Under the pieces are notes generated by a model. That model saw only the letters and a list, made by a program, of their open reading frames with translations, was not told the DNA's origin and did not search any database. This document shows, one piece after another, positions 1 through 6,398 of a stretch of 13,599 nucleotides of DNA; position 1 is the first letter of the stretch; every line of letters starts with the position of its first letter. The stretch is from positions 1-13,599 of the forward strand of contig JAJZRD010000086.1 of assembly GCA_021845945.1 (NCBI GenBank), in the 5' to 3' direction. Position numbers and translations under genes: made by a program. Source of the DNA: Chloroflexota bacterium (GTDB lineage: Bacteria; Chloroflexota; UBA6077).

Positions 1-82
1 CATAGCGGCGCTCGTCCGGGTTGAATTCGGGCAGCGGGCTCGGACCCAGCAGTTCGTCGGCGACGGCCGCGGTCTTGGCCAT
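1..82 (-). CDS. 5' end of an unidentified protein (partial, runs off the window)
   Basis: On the minus strand an ATG at 82 is preceded by a strong SD (AAGGGAGGA, about 4 nt upstream) and opens a frame that continues to the window edge. Only about 27 codons are visible, beginning MAKTAAVADELLGPSPLPEF and continuing with NPDERRY. There is no signal peptide or membrane helix in this stretch, and I do not recognise the family. The start is credible because of the SD and the GC-rich third positions. It lies downstream of the 98-aa gene on the same strand, separated from it by a palindrome, so the two may or may not be co-transcribed. Confidence 0.6.
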   Translation of the reverse strand, partial: MAKTAAVADELLGPSPLPEFNPDERRY

Positions 83-113
83 GGTATCCTCCCTTCGGCT
101 CGAAGAAGAAGAG

Positions 114-189
114 AGTAGGGCGGGGCCCCGCGCCCCTGCCGCCCCAACGTCCGGAAGACGGGCGACAGGGCGCTCCGCCCCGCCCTACT
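114..189. repeat. 76-bp intergenic palindrome, GTAGGGCGGGGC type
   Basis: The 13-mer AGTAGGGCGGGGC (114-126) and its exact reverse complement (177-189) bound the element. The stem extends inward imperfectly: GCGCCCCTG at 130-138 faces CAGGGCGC at 166-173 with a one-base bulge. It begins 7 nt after the stop codon of the 98-aa minus-strand gene, in that gene's reading direction. The same 13-mer recurs exactly at 6386-6398. There is no T-run, so it is not a classical intrinsic terminator, though it would fold strongly in RNA. Confidence 0.8.
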
Positions 190-195
190 CTGCCG

Positions 196-492
196 CTAAT
201 GGTGGAACGGACCGACCAGCTTGTCCCACAGGTCCTGCCGCACCTCGCTCTTGGGGACGTAGCAGCAGTCCTCCGGGATCTGCCCGCCCGGTTCGCCCTG
301 GATCACACCTCGCTCCGGATGGGAGATGTCGAAGTACACCTCCTCCCCGCTCATCGTCTCCCCCGAGCTGCAGTAGGTGACCTGGTGTAGCTCGTCGTCG
401 GAGAAGTTCTGCAGCCAGTCGTACCGTTCCTTCAGCTTGTCCGCGGTTTCCCTGCGGGTGGTGGGGCCACCCGGTCCCATGCCTTGGCTCAT
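196..492 (-). CDS. Small conserved-looking hypothetical protein (98 aa)
   Basis: A 98-residue soluble protein of unknown function. The ATG at 492 has an excellent SD (GAGGAGGT, 7 nt spacing), so the start is well supported. The protein is acidic and hydrophilic, without signal peptide or membrane helix. It has an N-terminal helix-like stretch (about residues 15-35, with RYDWLQNFSDDEL), then TYCSSGE, a short segment with DISHPERG, three cysteines in all (one near residue 41, a CC pair near 75-76), and a C-terminal part with YVPKSEV and LWDKL. I have the impression that small proteins with a similar 'sDeEL ... YfDi.hPerG ... YVPKSEV' layout occur in Chloroflexota, but cannot check this. It is divergent from the GH94 gene, with about 207 nt between the two starts in which I found no convincing promoter. 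Confidence 0.75.
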   Translation of the reverse strand: MSQGMGPGGPTTRRETADKLKERYDWLQNFSDDELHQVTYCSSGETMSGEEVYFDISHPERGVIQGEPGGQIPEDCCYVPKSEVRQDLWDKLVGPFHH

Positions 493-699
493 CGTCCTAC
501 CTCCTCGCCTCCTGCCTCTGCCGCCGGAGGGGCGCTATTCCATCGGTCTGCTCGACGGAAGGTAGAGCGGGTGCAACGGTCGTGCCAGGCTAATGGCATC
601 GGACTTGCTCACTCGCCTTCTCTACAACTCGGGGATTCGATGGATTGCGTTCCCGCCGGGCGCGATCTCGGAGCTACTGAGGACTGGGGGTTCAGGTCG

Positions 700-3123
700 A
701 TGGTGCAGCAGGTGGTGGAGAAGCCAGTGATTGAGACGGAGTACGGCCGCTTTTCCGATGACGGGCTGGAGTACGTCATCAAGCGGCCCGACATCCCGAA
801 GCCGTGGGTCAACTACCTTTCCAACGAGGAGTACTGCGCTCTCATATCCCAGACCGGTGGTGGCTACTCCTTCATCCACGGCTCTGGATACGATCGGATC
901 CACCGGTGGTTCCCCGGGGAGGCGGTCCTCCAGGATCGTCCGGGCAGGTACGTCTACGTGCGGGACAACGATTCCGGCGAGTACTGGAGCCTCAACTGGC
1001 AACCCTGTCTGAAGCCCTTCCAATCCTGGGAAGCCCACCACGGCCTCGGCTACACCTGGATTCAGTCGCGGACCAACGACATCGAGGGGGAGATTCTCTA
1101 CTTCGTTCCTCAGGACGAGAACGTGGAGTTCTGGGTGGTCACCATGCGGAACCGGAGCGACCGGCGCCGCAGGATCAGCCTCTTCCCCTACTCGGAGTGG
1201 ACCCTCTCCAGCTACAACCCCGATCTGACGGAGCGCAGCTTCCACGTCCTCTTCAACGAGGTGAGGCTGGAAAACGGGATCGTCTACGCTACCAAGCGGT
1301 ACTGGCCGACGGTGAGCCTGGTGGTGGGCCAGACCCCCAACATCGACTGGAACAAGTACGTCTTCATGACCACCAACCTCCCGTTCCAGGGCTTCGATTG
1401 CGTCCGGAGGGCCTTCCTGGGGGAGTACAGGGACTGGCAGGCGCCCGCCGTCGTGGAGCGGGGGAGCTGCACCAACAGCCAGGGCGACGGGTACGACTCC
1501 ATCGGGGCGTTCCAGCACGACCTGGAGCTGGACCCCGGCGAGGAGGTGCGCTTCCACGTCACCATCGGGGCCATTCCCAAGGACAGGCGGGAGGAAGCCG
1601 CCAGGATCAGGGCCAAGTACAACGATACCAGCGACGTACTGTACGCCTTCGGCCGGCTGCGGGAGTTCTGGGGTGAATACGTCGGCAGGACGACCGTGAA
1701 GACGCCGGACCCGGAGTTCGACCTGTCGGTGAACGTGTGGAACAAGTACCAGACCTGGATCACGGCCCACTGGGCTCGGATGGCTTCCTACTACATCGGC
1801 GGCGGCTCCATCATGGGGTTCCGGGACCTCTCTCAGGACATTCTGGGGGTGCTACCCAACGACCTGGAGATGGCCAGGCGCAGGACCATGACCATCATCG
1901 ACCACCAGTTTGCCAACGGGAGCACCATCCACAACTGGGACCCCCTCACCAATACCGGCGCCGTGACGGGCCATTGCGACGACCCCCTCTGGCTGGTGAT
2001 GTGCATCCTCAACTACGTCAAGGAGACCGGGGACTTCGGCTTCCTCCAGGAGACGGTGCCCTACCTGGATACCGGCGAGGGCACGGTGCGCGAGCACATG
2101 GTGCGAGGGCTCTTCTACGCCCTCAAGCAGCGCAGCGAGCGGGGCCTCTCCCTGATCAAGGCCGGCGACTGGAACGACGGCCTCAACTTCGTCGGACCCC
2201 TGGGCCGTGGCGAGAGCATCATGAACAGCCACTTCCTGGCCTGGATGCTGAAGGAGGTGGCGGAGCTGTTCGACGCCCTGGGCGACACCAGGGCCAGGGA
2301 CCGGGTGCTGATCGAGTACAACCGGACCAGGGACTCCATCAACCGCTACGCCTGGGACGGGGACTGGTACTGGAGGGCAACCAAGGATACCGGGGACCTG
2401 CTGGGGAGCCACACCAACGTGGAGGGCAGCATCTACCTGAACTCCCAGAGCTGGGCGGTCCTGGGAGGGGTGGCCGAGGGCGAGCGGGCCGTCCGCTGCA
2501 TGAACGCCGTCAAGGAGCGGCTCGATACCCCCTACGGGCCCGCCCTCTTCCTCCCGGCCTACCGGGAGCCCGACCATACCATCGGCATCATCACCCGTTT
2601 CGCCCCCGGCACAAAGGAGAACGGCACCATCTTCTGCCACCCGGTGGCCTGGACGGTTATCGCCGAAACGATGCTGGGGCGCGGGGACATGGCCTACCAC
2701 TATTGGAGGGAGACCTCCTTCCTGACCCGGGGAAAGGACCCGAACCTCTACAAGGCGGAGCCCTACGTCTACGCCGAGTATATCTACGGCCCCGATCATC
2801 CCAACTTCGGTGAGGGGGAGTTCACCTGGGCCACCGGCACCGCCGCCTGGATGTGGCGGGCCTGCACTGATTGGATCCTCGGGGCACAGCCCACGGCCCG
2901 AGGACTGGTGGTGGATCCCTGCGTCCCCACGGCGTGGGATGGCGCCGAGATCAACCGGGACTTCCGAGGCGCTCGCTACCACGTCGAGATCAGCAACCCC
3001 GACCACGTCTCCAAGGGGGTGGTCCAGGTGCGGGTGGACGGCAAGGAGATCCAGGGCAACCTGCTGCCCGACTTCCGTGACGGGGCCACCCACCAGGTGG
3101 AGGTCCGCCTGGGCCGCCGGTAA
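700..3123 (+). CDS. GH94 family glycoside phosphorylase (cellobiose/chitobiose phosphorylase-like)
   Basis: GH94 enzymes cleave a beta-linked disaccharide with inorganic phosphate, giving a sugar 1-phosphate and a free sugar. The 807-aa protein has the full family length (about 800). Visible family motifs are an N-terminal YGRFSDDGLEYVI segment, GFRDLSQD at about 372-380, GDWNDG at 489-494 (holding the general-acid aspartate), IFCHPVAW with His647, and WATGTAAW around 710-717; the latter two correspond to the phosphate-binding His and Thr region. There is no signal peptide, so it is cytoplasmic. The frame is open back to 484, but the upstream ATGs (484, 640) give non-family N-termini. ATG 700 follows a modest GGGGG, so the start is somewhat uncertain. 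Acceptor and donor (glucose, GlcNAc or other) cannot be decided. No transporter or sugar kinase is adjacent. Confidence 0.9.
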   Translation: MVQQVVEKPVIETEYGRFSDDGLEYVIKRPDIPKPWVNYLSNEEYCALISQTGGGYSFIHGSGYDRIHRWFPGEAVLQDRPGRYVYVRDNDSGEYWSLNWQPCLKPFQSWEAHHGLGYTWIQSRTNDIEGEILYFVPQDENVEFWVVTMRNRSDRRRRISLFPYSEWTLSSYNPDLTERSFHVLFNEVRLENGIVYATKRYWPTVSLVVGQTPNIDWNKYVFMTTNLPFQGFDCVRRAFLGEYRDWQAPAVVERGSCTNSQGDGYDSIGAFQHDLELDPGEEVRFHVTIGAIPKDRREEAARIRAKYNDTSDVLYAFGRLREFWGEYVGRTTVKTPDPEFDLSVNVWNKYQTWITAHWARMASYYIGGGSIMGFRDLSQDILGVLPNDLEMARRRTMTIIDHQFANGSTIHNWDPLTNTGAVTGHCDDPLWLVMCILNYVKETGDFGFLQETVPYLDTGEGTVREHMVRGLFYALKQRSERGLSLIKAGDWNDGLNFVGPLGRGESIMNSHFLAWMLKEVAELFDALGDTRARDRVLIEYNRTRDSINRYAWDGDWYWRATKDTGDLLGSHTNVEGSIYLNSQSWAVLGGVAEGERAVRCMNAVKERLDTPYGPALFLPAYREPDHTIGIITRFAPGTKENGTIFCHPVAWTVIAETMLGRGDMAYHYWRETSFLTRGKDPNLYKAEPYVYAEYIYGPDHPNFGEGEFTWATGTAAWMWRACTDWILGAQPTARGLVVDPCVPTAWDGAEINRDFRGARYHVEISNPDHVSKGVVQVRVDGKEIQGNLLPDFRDGATHQVEVRLGRR

Positions 3124-3134
3124 GCGTCGATCGT

Positions 3135-3167
3135 GTAGGGGCGAGCTTAGACCCGCCCCATCTTTTT
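3135..3167 (+). terminator. Hairpin plus T-run after the GH94 gene
   Basis: Twelve nt after the GH94 stop, GTAGGGGCG starts a stem: GGGGCG (3138-3143) pairs with CGCCCC (3154-3159) across a 10-nt loop, followed by ATCTTTTT. This fits an intrinsic terminator. It also looks like a short relative of the GTAGGG palindromes at 114-189 and 6323-6398. Confidence 0.65.
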
Positions 3168-3190
3168 GTCCAAATCACCCCTCCAAGGTA

Positions 3191-3219
3191 TTGACAATCT
3201 TGAGTTGCATATGAATAAT
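3191..3219 (+). promoter_or_regulatory. Sigma70-type promoter of the DUF2089/SHOCT pair
   Basis: A perfect -35 box TTGACA (3191-3196) is followed after 17 nt by AATAAT (3214-3219), a 5/6 match to TATAAT. The stretch is strikingly AT-rich compared with its surroundings. Transcription would start near 3226, leaving a leader of about 50 nt before the ATG at 3278. Confidence 0.75.
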
Positions 3220-3224
3220 ATGCA
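3206..3224. promoter_or_regulatory. Candidate operator: perfect 7-bp inverted repeat over the -10 box
   Basis: TGCATAT (3206-3212) and ATATGCA (3218-3224) form a perfect inverted repeat with a 5-nt spacer (GAATA), completely covering the -10 box of the promoter above. Centre-to-centre distance of the arms is 12 bp, close to one helical turn, as expected for a dimeric HTH repressor site. The first gene downstream encodes an HTH protein, so autoregulation is a natural inference; a different repressor is equally possible. Confidence 0.55.
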
Positions 3225-3277
3225 GTCACAGATTGATTTCTCTTAGCTCGGACCGTTTGAGGCCGGAGGTGGCGACG

Positions 3278-3649
3278 ATGCACGTGGTGGTGGGGCGGTG
3301 TCCGGTGTGCGAAGGCGAGATGGAGGTGGTCCGGCTGCGCTGTCGCAGCTGCGATTCTGTCCTGGAGGGCCGGTTTGCCCTCGGAAAGTTCCAATCCCTG
3401 AGCAAGGAGCAGCTGCAGTTCGCGGAGCTGTTCATCAAGAACCGGGGCAACATCAAGGACATGGAGCGGGAGTTGGGGATCTCCTATCCCACCGTTCGTG
3501 GCCGTCTGGAGGCGCTGATTCGAGCCCTGGGCTACGAGGTCCCCGAGGAGCCGAAGGTGGCGCCAGAGGGGAGGAAGGAGATCCTGGCCCGGCTGGAGCG
3601 CAGCGAGATCACCTCTGAGGAGGCGATACGCCTGCTGCGGGGTCGATAG
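3278..3649 (+). CDS. DUF2089 family zinc-ribbon/HTH protein
   Basis: A 123-aa protein starting at ATG 3278, with SD GGAGGT 7 nt upstream; an in-frame start at 3233 is less likely. Residues 8-25 form a zinc ribbon with CPVC (8-11) and CRSC (22-25). Residues about 40-85 form a helix-turn-helix region containing LSKEQLQFAELFI and GISYPTVRGRLEAL, which matches the DUF2089 family layout. The C-terminus (about 100-121: EILARLERSEITSEEAIRLL) resembles the SHOCT-like helix pair found in the next gene product. Probably a small DNA-binding regulator; biochemical function for the family is not established as far as I know. It is followed after 28 nt by the SHOCT-like gene, so the pair should be one transcript. 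The palindrome over its promoter suggests autoregulation. Confidence 0.85.
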   Translation: MHVVVGRCPVCEGEMEVVRLRCRSCDSVLEGRFALGKFQSLSKEQLQFAELFIKNRGNIKDMERELGISYPTVRGRLEALIRALGYEVPEEPKVAPEGRKEILARLERSEITSEEAIRLLRGR

Positions 3650-3677
3650 GCCGGGGTTTGAGTGAGGGAGTAGGGGT

Positions 3678-4247
3678 ATGGACGTAAGCGAGAGGATCGG
3701 GCGGTACCTGTCGGGCTGGCGACTGGAGAGAGATGTGCGGAGAGATGATCCCGCACAGACGGAGGATGCCAGGGTGGCCGAAGAGGAAAGCAGTGAAGCC
3801 GGGGTCGCGAGCGCCGAGAGGGATTTCGGGTCTCCCGGCAGCGCGGAGATCGAGGGAGGAGTGGAGACGATGGACGACGAGCGGATGCAGATCCTGAAGA
3901 TGGTGGAGGAGCACAAGGTCACCACCGAGGAGGCAGCTAAGCTACTGGCCGCCCTGGAGACGGGCAGCAGGCCGGCGGAAAGGATATCTGGGCGGACGCC
4001 CCGATGGTTCCGGATCCGTGTGGCCGACGCGGCCACCGGCCGGGCCAAGGTGAACGTGAACGTGCCCCTCGACGTCATCACCGCGGCGGGCAAGCTGGGC
4101 GCCCGCTTCGGTTTCACCAAGTACGCCGAGAAGGAAGGCATCGATCTCGACGAGCTGTTCGAGTCGATCCGCAACGGCGCCGTGGGCAAGCTGGTGGACG
4201 TGACCAACGAGGAGGGCGGGGAGCACGTCGAGATCTACGTCGAATGA
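3678..4247 (+). CDS. SHOCT-like domain protein, partner of the DUF2089 gene
   Basis: The core begins around residue 65: MDDERMQILKMVEEHKV and then TTEEAAKLLAALE, the SHOCT-like motif found at the N-terminus of YvlB/LiaX-type proteins. It is followed from about residue 108 by a beta-rich domain (RWFRIRVADAATG, KVNVNVPLDVI) and an acidic C-terminus. No membrane helix or signal peptide is present, so it is probably cytoplasmic. Two starts are possible: ATG 3678 (189 aa, upstream GAGGGAGTAGGGG) and ATG 3870 (125 aa, upstream GGGAGGAGTGGAG). Codons 1-64 show weaker third-position GC and low-complexity acidic sequence, so the shorter form may be the real or an additional product. Function unknown; in Firmicutes YvlB-type proteins are linked to envelope stress, a weak analogy here. 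Confidence 0.75.
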   Translation: MDVSERIGRYLSGWRLERDVRRDDPAQTEDARVAEEESSEAGVASAERDFGSPGSAEIEGGVETMDDERMQILKMVEEHKVTTEEAAKLLAALETGSRPAERISGRTPRWFRIRVADAATGRAKVNVNVPLDVITAAGKLGARFGFTKYAEKEGIDLDELFESIRNGAVGKLVDVTNEEGGEHVEIYVE

Positions 4248-4383
4248 CCCTCCGGATCCCCTTTTCGAGCCCCTGGGAGCCCGGGACTTCCGGCGCGACC
4301 GTCCCGAAGTGAGTAACGGTGGTGCTCGCCGTCGACCGCCACTGATGATGGTTGCCGAAATGGCCGGATGCACGAGCGACCTT

Positions 4384-4452
4384 GTAGTAACGACTTAAGT
4401 CGTTCGCTCTCCTTCCCTGGACAAAGGGACGAACGACTGAAGTCGTTACTAC
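4384..4452. repeat. 69-bp nested palindrome (GTAGTAACGACTT type)
   Basis: The 23-nt arms 4384-4406 and 4430-4452 are reverse complements at 22 of 23 positions. Each arm is itself palindromic: AACGACTTAAGTCGTT (4389-4404) is a perfect 16-bp palindrome, and 4432-4447 is the same with one central change. The 23-nt loop contains a further TCCCT/AGGGA pairing. The element can therefore form a long hairpin or a cruciform of smaller hairpins. No ORF is inside. The rest of the 289-nt gap between the SHOCT and holin-like genes holds only the promoter at 4455-4483 and some short GC-rich dyads after 4248. Confidence 0.85.
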
Positions 4453-4454
4453 GA

Positions 4455-4483
4455 TTGACATCAGCCAACTAGTGGCCTACACT
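4455..4483 (+). promoter_or_regulatory. Sigma70-type promoter for the holin-like gene (and probably yvcK)
   Basis: Perfect TTGACA (4455-4460), 17-nt spacer, TACACT (4478-4483, 4/6 match). The -35 box begins 3 nt after the outer end of the nested palindrome, so the palindrome sits exactly where upstream activators or the alpha subunit of RNA polymerase would bind. The leader would be about 60 nt. Confidence 0.6.
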
Positions 4484-4548
4484 CCCTCAAACCCCTGTGA
4501 CGCGAGCGGAATGCTTCTTGCCTCATCCCCTCTGACTTGGGAGCGGAG

Positions 4549-4890
4549 ATGCCTGGCGCCCTGTTGCGACTGATGATCACTGCGATCGCAATAGTGGTTG
4601 CCGCGTACCTGCTCCCTGAGTACCTATCGGTCGGGGGCGCAGGGTCGGTCCTGATGTTCGCCATAGTGTTGGGCGTCCTGAATGCGCTGATAAGACCCAT
4701 ACTGCTCTTCTTCACCTTGCCGCTCAACCTTCTCACGCTCGGTCTCTTCACTCTAGTCATCAATGCCATCGTCTTCTGGTTGGCGGCGCAGTTTCCTCTG
4801 GGTGTGAGCGTCACTGGGTTCCCGGGTGCGTTCCTGGCCGCTCTGGTGGTCGGCGTAGTCAGTCTCGTCCTGGCCAAAGCGACTCCCTGA
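4549..4890 (+). CDS. Phage holin family 4-2-like small membrane protein
   Basis: A 113-aa, very hydrophobic protein with four predicted membrane helices (about 5-24, 33-52, 57-80, 92-110). The central LNALIRPILLFFTLPLNLLT and following LGLFTLVINA are the hallmark of the PF04020 'phage holin 4-2' family (mycobacteriophage D29-type four-helix proteins). Chromosomal members are widespread and their function is unproven; nothing phage-like surrounds this copy. ATG 4549 is preferred because GGGAG lies 5 nt upstream; the TTG at 4537 overlaps that SD. The gene lies 85 nt upstream of yvcK in the same direction with no obvious promoter between, so co-transcription is likely. Confidence 0.8.
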   Translation: MPGALLRLMITAIAIVVAAYLLPEYLSVGGAGSVLMFAIVLGVLNALIRPILLFFTLPLNLLTLGLFTLVINAIVFWLAAQFPLGVSVTGFPGAFLAALVVGVVSLVLAKATP

Positions 4891-4975
4891 GCCGAGGGTG
4901 TGTTGGTAGCGGCCTTGAGGGTAGTTCTTAGGTGGTGGCGCTCGCCGTAGGGCGTCGCTTGGAAGGGTGACAAAG

Positions 4976-6304
4976 GTGAGCTTTCTCAAGTGGCTCTACC
5001 CAGGCATGCACATCAAGCGATGGCTTGCACTCCTGACCCTGGGCGTCGTTCTGGTCAGCCTGGGGTTGGCCTACATGCTGGTCCAGGTATATCGAACCCA
5101 GCCTTTCCCGGATTTCGTGGCCTCCATCACCCTGCAATTCATAGATAGGCCGGTTCGTGGCGCCATTTTCGTCACGGTAGGGCTGGGTGTGCTGGTGGTG
5201 GCCTTCTGGAGACTGAACGAATCGGTGCTGTCCGCCGTCATGCCCAACAGGCGCAGCAACCTGGTGGACATCGTCTACAACCATCGCCACCGCCAGCGCG
5301 GACCGAAGATCGTGGCCATCGGCGGTGGGACCGGGCTGTCCACCCTGCTCCGAGGGCTGAAGGAGTACACCACCAACATCGCGGCCATCGTCACGGTGGC
5401 CGACGACGGTGGGAGTTCGGGCCGGCTGCGGCGAGAGCTGGGGGTGCTCCCGCCGGGGGATTTCCGGAACTGCATCGTCGCTCTGGCCGATGCGGAACCG
5501 CTGATGACGAAGCTGTTTCAGTACCGCTTCAGCGTGGGTTCTGGGCTGGACGGCCACAGCTTCGGCAACCTCTTTATCGTCGCCATGTCCGGGATCACCG
5601 GCAACTTCGAGCAGGCGATCCGTGAGTCCAGCCGGGTACTGGCGGTGCGGGGACAGATCCTCCCCTCTACCCTGGACAACCTGACCCTTTGCGCCGAGTT
5701 GGTGGACGAGGCCACGGTGGAGGGCGAGTCCAACATCTCCAAGAGCTCCTTGCCCATCAAGAGGGTCTACCTGCAGCCGGAGCATCCGGCCGCCTATCCC
5801 GAGGCGATCCGGGCGATCCTGGATGCGGATCTGGTGGTGGTGGGCCCCGGCAGCCTCTACACCAGCGTGCTCCCCAACCTGCTGGTGGAGGATCTGGCCC
5901 GGGCGATGGCGGGCTCCAGGGCCCTCAAGGTGTACGTCTGCAACGTGGCTACCCAGCGGGGCGAAACCGACAACTTCATGGTCCAGGACCACGTGCGGGC
6001 GCTGCTGCACCACCTTCCGGAGAACCCCTTCCACTTCGTCGTAGCCAACGACAAGTTGGGAGCCGAGCTTCCGCCCCACTGGCAGGTGAGGCAGGTGGCC
6101 TATCTGGGCAACGGCGAGGACATCGATGGCACCGAGGTGGTCCAGGCTGATGTCATCGACCCTCGTAACCCGCTGCGCCACGATCCGAAGAAGCTGGCTC
6201 AGGCGCTGATGAGGCTATACTACGACAAGGCGGACGTGGCGGGCGAATCCTCGTCGGGGAACGGGGAGCCTTCGGAGACCGACGCAACCGTAGAGTCGGC
6301 GTGA
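4976..6304 (+). CDS. yvcK: YvcK/CofD-family UDP-GlcNAc-binding protein with N-terminal membrane anchor
   Basis: YvcK proteins bind UDP-GlcNAc and are needed for growth on gluconeogenic carbon sources and for normal cell-wall synthesis in Bacillus subtilis and mycobacteria. The family domain spans about residues 110-425, with GGGTGL (116-121), VADDGGSSGRL (141-151), PPGDFRN (159-165), GLDGHSFGN and VVVGPGSLYTSVLPNL. Ahead of it are two membrane helices (about 17-38 and 62-80), giving 442 aa against roughly 320 for the anchor-less Bacillus form; the YvcK domain would lie in the cytoplasm. Start: GTG 4976, with GGAAGG/AAGGG 6-9 nt upstream; GTG 4967 directly abuts that SD and is less likely. The usual rapZ and whiA partners are not here. 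A hydrophilic acidic tail ends the protein. Confidence 0.9.
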   Translation: MSFLKWLYPGMHIKRWLALLTLGVVLVSLGLAYMLVQVYRTQPFPDFVASITLQFIDRPVRGAIFVTVGLGVLVVAFWRLNESVLSAVMPNRRSNLVDIVYNHRHRQRGPKIVAIGGGTGLSTLLRGLKEYTTNIAAIVTVADDGGSSGRLRRELGVLPPGDFRNCIVALADAEPLMTKLFQYRFSVGSGLDGHSFGNLFIVAMSGITGNFEQAIRESSRVLAVRGQILPSTLDNLTLCAELVDEATVEGESNISKSSLPIKRVYLQPEHPAAYPEAIRAILDADLVVVGPGSLYTSVLPNLLVEDLARAMAGSRALKVYVCNVATQRGETDNFMVQDHVRALLHHLPENPFHFVVANDKLGAELPPHWQVRQVAYLGNGEDIDGTEVVQADVIDPRNPLRHDPKKLAQALMRLYYDKADVAGESSSGNGEPSETDATVESA

Positions 6305-6322
6305 AGTAGAGATCCAGAAAAC

Positions 6323-6398
6323 GTAGGGCAGGGCGCTCTGCCCTGCCGCCGGCCTACCATCGCCCGCCGGGCGGCGGGGCCCTGTGCCCCGCCCTACT
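6323..6398. repeat. Double-hairpin element between convergent genes (GTAGGGCGGGGC type)
   Basis: Hairpin one: GGCAGGGC (6327-6334), loop of 5, GCCCTGCC (6340-6347), enclosed by GTAGG (6323-6327) and CCTAC (6353-6357). Hairpin two: GGCGGGGC (6373-6380), loop of 5, GCCCCGCC (6386-6393), ending in the 13-mer that is identical to 177-189. The first hairpin starts 18 nt after the yvcK stop; the second supplies the TAG stop of the opposing glycosyltransferase gene. It could act as a bidirectional 3'-end structure, but neither side has a T-run. Confidence 0.8.

Noticed and set aside
484..699. A 72-codon N-terminal extension of the GH94 gene
   Set aside because: It would start inside the divergent 98-aa gene, does not resemble the family N-terminus and has poor coding character; the family-like sequence begins shortly after ATG 700.
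541..699. A promoter for the GH94 gene around TTGCTC (605-610)
   Set aside because: No -10 box at acceptable spacing could be found; TACAAC comes too early. I could not support any promoter in this gap.
4248..4320. An intrinsic terminator after the SHOCT-like gene
   Set aside because: Short dyads such as GGGAC/GTCCC and ACTTC/GAAGT are present but the stems are weak and no T-run follows.
4549..4890. Evidence for a prophage from the holin-like protein
   Set aside because: PF04020 proteins are common chromosomal membrane proteins; no endolysin, structural, integrase or attachment-site sequence is present.
4928..6181. A 417-codon minus-strand frame opposite yvcK, and similar long ones opposite the GH94 gene (622-1770, 1852-3093)
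   Set aside because: All are antisense shadows of confidently identified genes, and none shows a protein family signature.
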